Part shown: positions 13,046 through 17,166 of the stretch, piece after piece
Layout of the letters: the number at the start of each line of letters is the position of its first letter
Position numbering within the stretch: the first letter of the stretch is position 1
Made by a program: the position numbers and the translations under genes
The notes under the pieces: model-generated
Database searches by the model: none
Seen by the model: only the letters and a program-made list of their open reading frames with translations
Told to the model about the DNA's origin: nothing
From: DAOUJI01 sp034422875
GTDB lineage: Bacteria; Chloroflexota; Dehalococcoidia; Lucifugimonadales; JAGWBF01
Direction of reading: 5' to 3'
Length of the DNA stretch: 17,166 nt
NCBI GenBank assembly: GCA_034422875.1
Contig: DAOUJI010000017.1
Span: 1 to 17,166 of the forward strand

Positions 13046-14653
13046 TTGTCCAAAGCTGAAAAAAACGGCGAGGCAGAGCTGCGGAAAGAGAGTTTCACCT
13101 CTCCTTCCCAAATCCCCATAGATACGTTCTACGCGAACCCGGACGACTCACCTGAGCTTAGTTCACCTGGAGAGTTCCCCTTCGTTCGGGGCATCCATCC
13201 CACCGGCTACCGCAGCCGGTTGTGGACCATGCGTATGTTCGCCGGTTACGGCGCCGCTGAGGAAACCAACGCCAGGTTCAAGTATCTTCTGGAAAACGGG
13301 CAGACGGGCCTGTCCACGGCTTTCGACATGCCGACGCTCTATGGCTACGACACCGACGCTCCCCAGGCCGCTGGAGAGTTCGGCAAGTGCGGTGTGGCCG
13401 TGTCGTCCCTGGCGGACATGGAAATCCTGTTTGACTCGATTCCCTTGGACCGAATCACGACCTCCATGACCATCAACAGCCCGGCGGCCATCATCTGGGC
13501 CATGTACATAGCCGTCGCCGAGAAGCAGGGAGTCCCGTTGGACAAGGTCGGCGGCACTCTCCAGAACGACATTCTCAAGGAGTACATCGCCCAGAACGAG
13601 TACATCTTCCCGCCTGAGCCGTCCATGAAGCTGGTGGTGGACACCGTGGAGTTCGCGGCCAACCACCTGCCCCGCTGGAACCCCATATCCATTTCCGGAT
13701 ATCACATCCGCGAGGCGGGGGCCACCGCTGTCCAGGAGCTGGCCTTCACCATGGCCGACGGGTTCGAGTACGTTCGCTGGTGTTTGGACCGGGGGATGGA
13801 CGTGGACGACTTCGCACCGCGCCTGAGCTTCTTCTTCAACGTAGACAACTACTTCTTCGAGGAAATCGCCAAGCTCCGTGCGGCCCGGAAAATTTGGGCC
13901 CAGGAGATGCGCGACACCTTCGGCGCCAAAAACCCCAGGTCCTGGTGGATGCGCACCCATGCCCAGACGGCGGGATGGACCCTGACAGCCCAGCAGCCTG
14001 AAAACAACTACGCCCGTGTGGCGCTTCAGACGCTGGCGGCAGCACTGGGCGGAGTCCAGTCGCTGCACACTAACTCCGCCGACGAGGCATGGGCTTTGCC
14101 CTCAGATAAGGCGGCGTTGGTGGCCCTGAGGACTCAGCAAATCGTCGCCCACGAAACGGGCGTGACCGATGCGGTGGATCCCCTGGGCGGCAGCTATCTC
14201 CTGGAGGAGCTTACCCAGCGTGTCGAGGCTGGCGCATACGAATACTTCCGCAGCATCGAGGACATCGGCGGTGTGCTTCCGGCCCTGGAAACGGGTTATC
14301 TGCAAAGGGAAATCGCCGAGGCCGCATACCGTCTCCAACGTGAGATGGACCGAGGCGAGCGGGTGACGGTCGGCGTTAACGAGTATGTCAACGACGACAT
14401 GCTGGAAATCCCCCTGCTCCGCGTCGACCGGGAGAGCGAAGAGCGGCACTTGACACGCCTCAACGACGTGCGCCGCCGACGGGACGACCGGGAAGTCAAA
14501 GAGAAATTGCGCGACCTGGAGCGCGCCGCACGCGCCGACGAAAACGTCATGCCCTATCTGCTGGACGCGGTAAAAGCTTATGCAACCCTGGGCGAGACTA
14601 TGGACGTGTTCAGGGAAGTCTACGGTGAATACACCCCGTCCTGGGGCTACTAA
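13046..14653 (+). CDS. Acyl-CoA mutase large subunit, isobutyryl-CoA mutase-like active site
   Basis: The 535-residue protein is the substrate-binding TIM-barrel subunit of the B12-dependent methylmalonyl-CoA mutase family (FPFVRGIHPTGYR, GLSTAFDMPTLYGYD, QNDILKEY, SISGYHIREAGATAVQELAFT, QSLHTNSADEAWALP). It lacks the C-terminal cobalamin domain (no DxHxxG), so a separate ~140-residue B12 subunit must be encoded outside the window. In the P. shermanii mutase, Tyr89, Arg207 and His244 contact the CoA ester. Here, with a constant offset of 24, these are Phe65, Gln183 and His220. Tyr-to-Phe and Arg-to-Gln is the pair that marks isobutyryl-CoA mutase, so a substrate without the free carboxylate is predicted. 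Residue Ala92 is unlike the Asp of 2-hydroxyisobutyryl-CoA mutase. Start is TTG 13046, with AGGTGA 3 nt upstream; no better start is seen. Confidence 0.88.
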   Translation: MSKAEKNGEAELRKESFTSPSQIPIDTFYANPDDSPELSSPGEFPFVRGIHPTGYRSRLWTMRMFAGYGAAEETNARFKYLLENGQTGLSTAFDMPTLYGYDTDAPQAAGEFGKCGVAVSSLADMEILFDSIPLDRITTSMTINSPAAIIWAMYIAVAEKQGVPLDKVGGTLQNDILKEYIAQNEYIFPPEPSMKLVVDTVEFAANHLPRWNPISISGYHIREAGATAVQELAFTMADGFEYVRWCLDRGMDVDDFAPRLSFFFNVDNYFFEEIAKLRAARKIWAQEMRDTFGAKNPRSWWMRTHAQTAGWTLTAQQPENNYARVALQTLAAALGGVQSLHTNSADEAWALPSDKAALVALRTQQIVAHETGVTDAVDPLGGSYLLEELTQRVEAGAYEYFRSIEDIGGVLPALETGYLQREIAEAAYRLQREMDRGERVTVGVNEYVNDDMLEIPLLRVDRESEERHLTRLNDVRRRRDDREVKEKLRDLERAARADENVMPYLLDAVKAYATLGETMDVFREVYGEYTPSWGY

Positions 14654-14742
14654 CCGACAATAGCGGTGAGCGGCAATCGTTTCCTCATTCGCAAGACCGT
14701 GGAAATAGCTTTGCCTATCCCGACCCGGAGAAGGAACGGAAA

Positions 14743-15423
14743 ATGACGTCCCCATCCGCCTCAGACAGAGAGGCTCTGGTCGCTCTCTACAATGCCGCTG
14801 ACGGCCCGGAATGGGAAGACAGCGAGGGTTGGTTGAGCGATGCCCCCATTGGCGAATGGTACGGCGTCATCACCGACGGAGACGGCCGGGTTGTCTCTCT
14901 GTCCCTCGACGACAATAACCTGAGCGGAGAACTGCCGCCGGAGTTGGGCAGCCTGACGAGGCTGGACGTCCTGTCTCTGTCCCTCAATAACTTGAGCGGA
15001 GAACTGCCGCCGGAACTGGGCGCTCTCACCAACCTGGAGGTCCTGGACCTGTCCTTGAACAACCTCAGCGGAGAGATACCGGCGGAGTTGGGGAATCTCA
15101 CCCAGTTGGAAGAGTTGGACCTGTCCCTCAATAACCTGAGCGGTGAGATACCCAAAGAGTTGGGCAACCTGGTCAACCTGGAAGACCTGTTCCTCGACCA
15201 CAACAACCTGAGGGGTGAGATACCGCCTGGGCTGGCCAACCTTCCCGACCTGGAGAGATTGTCTCTCGGCGGGGAGGTACTCGAAGTTGATTTGCCTCCA
15301 GGATTTCCTGAACCTGGGGCGGTTTTCGGAAACCAGTTTACAGGTTGCATACCCGAGCGTTTGCGAGACCTGCTGAGTGAAGACGAGGCCGACGAGCTTG
15401 GCCTTCCGGTCTGCGGATCATAG
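14743..15423 (+). CDS. Plant-type leucine-rich-repeat protein without signal peptide
   Basis: The 226-residue protein starts with a cap like plant LRRNT domains (DREALVALYNAADGPEW ... WYGV) and then has five good 24-residue repeats of the L-x-L-x-x-N-N-L-S-G-E-(L/I)-P-x-E-L-G-x-L-x-x-L type from about residue 51 to 170. A degenerate sixth and a C-terminal cap with C-I-P...L-P-V-C (two Cys, probably a disulfide in exported relatives) follow. Such proteins are usually exported and bind other molecules. Here no signal peptide, lipobox or membrane segment is present, and ATG 14743 is well supported (AAGGA about 9 nt upstream), so as written it is cytoplasmic. It lies 89 nt after the mutase gene on the same strand, with no clear promoter or terminator between. 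Repeats 2-4 are nearly identical at the DNA level, a sign of recent 72-bp unit duplication. Confidence 0.85.
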   Translation: MTSPSASDREALVALYNAADGPEWEDSEGWLSDAPIGEWYGVITDGDGRVVSLSLDDNNLSGELPPELGSLTRLDVLSLSLNNLSGELPPELGALTNLEVLDLSLNNLSGEIPAELGNLTQLEELDLSLNNLSGEIPKELGNLVNLEDLFLDHNNLRGEIPPGLANLPDLERLSLGGEVLEVDLPPGFPEPGAVFGNQFTGCIPERLRDLLSEDEADELGLPVCGS

Positions 15424-15570
15424 CCCGGTCTCCGGTACGGCTGGTTGGTCTGATTATATGATTTAATGCTCCCGATATATTCATAGTAGATTATGCTAGA
15501 TATCGTTGATTACAAATTGAATATAGACGATAAGCGAGGACTTAATCCTGCACTCTTGCGTTTTCGGTTT
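15424..15570. other. AT-rich intergenic tract upstream of the FBP aldolase/phosphatase promoter
   Basis: Positions 15451-15540 contain 27 G+C in 90 (30%), far below neighbouring genes. No ORF, RNA gene or strong hairpin was found. It lies 30-120 nt upstream of the -35 at 15571 and could serve as an UP-like or nucleoid-protein-binding region. Confidence 0.4.
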
Positions 15571-15599
15571 TTGACACCCGCCCGCTCGTTTGCTAGACT
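15571..15599 (+). promoter_or_regulatory. Promoter of the FBP aldolase/phosphatase gene
   Basis: Perfect TTGACA (15571-15576), 17-nt spacer, TGC-TAGACT (-10 at 15594-15599). This is the best promoter in the window. The leader would be about 82 nt and contains a 12-codon reading frame at 15631-15666. Confidence 0.75.
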
Positions 15600-15687
15600 A
15601 GCTTTTGGTGTCGTGGGCTTGGCTTATACGATGAAACAGCCCTTGGTGACGCATCACAACGTTTAGGCAAGCAGTGGAGGTGGTGGA

Positions 15688-16860
15688 ATGAAAATCACCC
15701 TTTCAGTACTCAAGGCAGACGTAGGCTCCGTCGGCGGACACACCAAACCCATCGAAGAGATGATGGAAGCCGTCCGGTCAGCCGCCCAGTCCGCCGAAAG
15801 CAGCGGACTGTTGATTGACTCCTTCGTATCCCACACCGGGGACGACATAGCAATCGTCTGTTCCCACACCCGAGGCGCCGACGACACCGACGTGCACCAG
15901 TTCGCCTGGAACGCCTTCCTGGAGGCCACTGCCATCGCTTCCAAGCACGGTCTCTATGGAGCAGGTCAGGACCTGCTGGTGGACGCCCCGTCAGGAAACA
16001 TCCGGGGAGCCGGTCCGGCCGTGGCCGAGGTCGAGTTCGACCACGACCCCGTGAAGACCAACCGGGTCAGACCGGCCGAGTCCTTCATGGTGCTGGCGGC
16101 TGACAAGTGCGGCCCTGGCGCTTACAACCTGCCCATGTTCCTGGGCTTTGCCGACCCCATGTATTGCGCAGGACTTATGCTGCCCAACATGATCAAGGGG
16201 TTCACCTTCCACATCATCGACATGAACAACACCGGCGGCGACAGCCTCATCAAGCTGGACGCCCCAGAGGACTACTACCACATATCTGCGCTGCTCCGGG
16301 ACAACGAGCGGTTCGGCATAGACGGCATCTACTCCAGGACCCACGACCAGCGTGCCGTGTCCATCTCGGCCACCCGGCTGCACAACATCGCCGGCAGTTA
16401 CACAGGGAAGGACGACCCAGTGGCTATCGTACGCAACCAGGGCATCTTCCCTGCTCCTGAGGAGTTGACCTCCCCGTATGCCAAGGCCCACTTCATCGGG
16501 GGAGACGCCCGCGGCTCCCACAACATGCCTCTCATGCCGGTTCCCATAAACACCCCGGTCACGGGCATTTACTGTCTGCCGCTGGTTTCCTGCGTCGGGT
16601 TCTCACTGAACGGCGAGGGCAAGTTCTCCGGTTCCTACATCGACTTCTTCGACAACCCTGCCTGGGACCTGGTCAGGACCCGCGCCCAGGAGAAGGGACT
16701 TGAGATGCGGAGCCAGGGTTGGTCCGGTCCCGCCATGCTTCCCTACACAGAGCTGGAGTACGGCGGCTTCCGCACAACGGTCGGGAACCTGGAGGAGCGG
16801 TTCGCCTACCGTAACGGCAAGGAGGAGGCCCCCATCCCCGAGCGGGCCACCGCCGACTAA
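15688..16860 (+). CDS. Fructose-1,6-bisphosphate aldolase/phosphatase, archaeal type
   Basis: The 390-residue protein matches the bifunctional archaeal-type FBP aldolase/phosphatase, which both joins triose phosphates and removes the 1-phosphate, making gluconeogenesis one-directional at this point. Metal ligands Asp11, His18, Asp52 and Asp53 (MKITLSVLKADVGSVGGH, HTGDD) sit at the family positions. The aldolase Schiff-base Lys is Lys241 in S-Y238-T-G-K241-D-D-P (Tyr229/Lys232 of the characterised enzymes). YGAGQDLL, SGNIRG.GP, AADK.GPGAYNLP and GSHNMPLMPV are also present, and the C-terminal LEYGGF contains the mobile-loop Tyr. ATG 15688 has GGAGG 7 nt upstream. The family is typical of archaea and deep-branching bacteria. 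It is a single-gene transcription unit with its own promoter and a strong terminator, which points to steady independent expression. Confidence 0.93.
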   Translation: MKITLSVLKADVGSVGGHTKPIEEMMEAVRSAAQSAESSGLLIDSFVSHTGDDIAIVCSHTRGADDTDVHQFAWNAFLEATAIASKHGLYGAGQDLLVDAPSGNIRGAGPAVAEVEFDHDPVKTNRVRPAESFMVLAADKCGPGAYNLPMFLGFADPMYCAGLMLPNMIKGFTFHIIDMNNTGGDSLIKLDAPEDYYHISALLRDNERFGIDGIYSRTHDQRAVSISATRLHNIAGSYTGKDDPVAIVRNQGIFPAPEELTSPYAKAHFIGGDARGSHNMPLMPVPINTPVTGIYCLPLVSCVGFSLNGEGKFSGSYIDFFDNPAWDLVRTRAQEKGLEMRSQGWSGPAMLPYTELEYGGFRTTVGNLEERFAYRNGKEEAPIPERATAD

Positions 16861-16891
16861 CTCCGCCGTCGGAACTAGGTACTACGCAGAC

Positions 16892-16925
16892 GAGGCCCGC
16901 CTGAACCGGCGGGCCTCAAACTTTA
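16892..16925 (+). terminator. Intrinsic terminator after the FBP aldolase/phosphatase gene
   Basis: A perfect 10-bp GC-rich stem, 16892-16901 (GAGGCCCGCC) with 16908-16917 (GGCGGGCCTC), closes a 6-nt loop. It is followed by AAACTTT, a poor T-run. It lies 31 nt after the stop codon. Confidence 0.7.
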
Positions 16926-17006
16926 CCCGACGCGTGATGGGGTAATACAATTACCAAGCGCCTCATGAAACGTAGGCAGGAACTACTAAGGACACCGTAC
17001 CAAAAC

Positions 17007-17032
17007 CGTCATTCCGGCGGAGGCCGGAATCC
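17007..17032. repeat. Dispersed palindromic repeat (CATTCCGGC...GCCGGAATCC type)
   Basis: Arms ATTCCGGC (17011-17018) and GCCGGAAT (17023-17030) pair over 8 bp around GGAG. This resembles one end of the common bacterial intergenic repeats that begin CGTCATTCC and end GGAATGACG. A second end appears only as a truncated CCTGGACTCCC near 17060-17070, just before the presumed IS30 end. A related half copy is at 12946-12968. Confidence 0.6.
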
Positions 17033-17090
17033 AGAAGGCGCCGGGTGTCTTGCAAGGTTTCCTGGACTCCCTAGACTCACAAACGAAGTG

Positions 17091-17111
17091 CAACACCTTG
17101 TTAAGGTGTTG
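17091..17111. repeat. 9-bp inverted repeat just ahead of the transposase start
   Basis: CAACACCTT (17091-17099) and AAGGTGTTG (17103-17111) are perfect arms around a 3-nt loop, ending 2 nt before ATG 17114. This is plausibly part of the left end of the IS30-like element and may limit transposase translation. Confidence 0.6.
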
Positions 17112-17113
17112 TC

Positions 17114-17166
17114 ATGGGAAAAAGATATAGGCATGTCACCATTGAAGGAAGGTGTGAAATTGCCCG
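17114..17166 (+). CDS. Start of an IS30-family-like transposase, cut by the window edge
   Basis: Only 17 codons are inside the window. They read M-G-K-R-Y-R-H-V-T-I-E-G-R-C-E-I-A, which fits the first residues of IS30-type transposases, where a Y-x-x-L-T-x-E-x-R-x-x-I helix-turn-helix (HTH_38) begins the protein. The DDE domain is not visible. The inverted repeat immediately upstream and the interrupted dispersed repeat before it agree with an IS left end between about 17070 and 17090. The call rests on a short match, so it is tentative. Confidence 0.55.
   Translation, partial: MGKRYRHVTIEGRCEIA

Noticed and set aside
13163..14068. A 301-codon minus-strand frame opposite the mutase gene
   Set aside because: Shadow of a well-conserved GC-rich gene; no motifs and no ribosome binding site considered convincing.

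Overview
The window looks like a contig from an uncultured Chloroflexota, most likely of the Dehalococcoidia/SAR202 kind. This is inferred from the mix of gene families: a Tat-less reductive-dehalogenase-like protein, a DUF951 protein behind a type-2 PyrF, an archaeal-type fructose-1,6-bisphosphate aldolase/phosphatase, a large-subunit acyl-CoA mutase without its B12 domain, and pentapeptide, TPR and plant-type LRR proteins. The metabolic genes are clearly GC-rich and the accessory genes less so. No rRNA, tRNA or CRISPR array was seen.

Layout. Everything from 1 to 10061 is on the minus strand. In order of transcription it reads: CaiB/BaiF CoA-transferase, molybdate transporter modA-modB-modC, a GxxExxY-family protein between copies of a 34-nt repeat, a thiamine-diphosphate enzyme, a double-[4Fe-4S] reductive-dehalogenase-like protein with a terminator behind it, a lower-GC pair of TPR protein and PIN ribonuclease, and a pentapeptide-repeat protein cut by the window edge. 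From 10198 on the strand is plus: an isocitrate lyase/PEP mutase-family protein, pyrF overlapping a DUF951 gene, an acyl-CoA mutase large subunit, an LRR protein and the FBP aldolase/phosphatase. sfsA is the only minus-strand gene there. After 16861 come a strong terminator, a dispersed palindromic repeat and the first codons of what looks like an IS30-family transposase.

How the genes may work together. The CoA-transferase, divergent lyase-family gene, TPP enzyme and acyl-CoA mutase fit turnover of CoA-linked short organic acids. FBP aldolase/phosphatase would feed carbon into gluconeogenesis, and ModABC would supply molybdate for Mo enzymes encoded elsewhere. PyrF, DUF951 and SfsA are housekeeping.

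Points worth a second look. The mutase has Phe and Gln at the two positions that are Tyr89 and Arg207 in methylmalonyl-CoA mutase, the isobutyryl-CoA mutase pattern. The lyase-family protein lacks the catalytic Cys and one metal-site Asp. The GxxExxY gene sits in a repeat-bounded cassette. A TPR protein with an unusual C-terminal tail lies 6 nt upstream of a PIN toxin. Many start regions share an extended -10 (TGN followed by TAGACT or a TATAAT-like hexamer), and two genes appear leaderless. I did not find a multi-gene defence system; the TPR/PIN pair and the repeat-flanked GxxExxY cassette are the nearest candidates for something undescribed.
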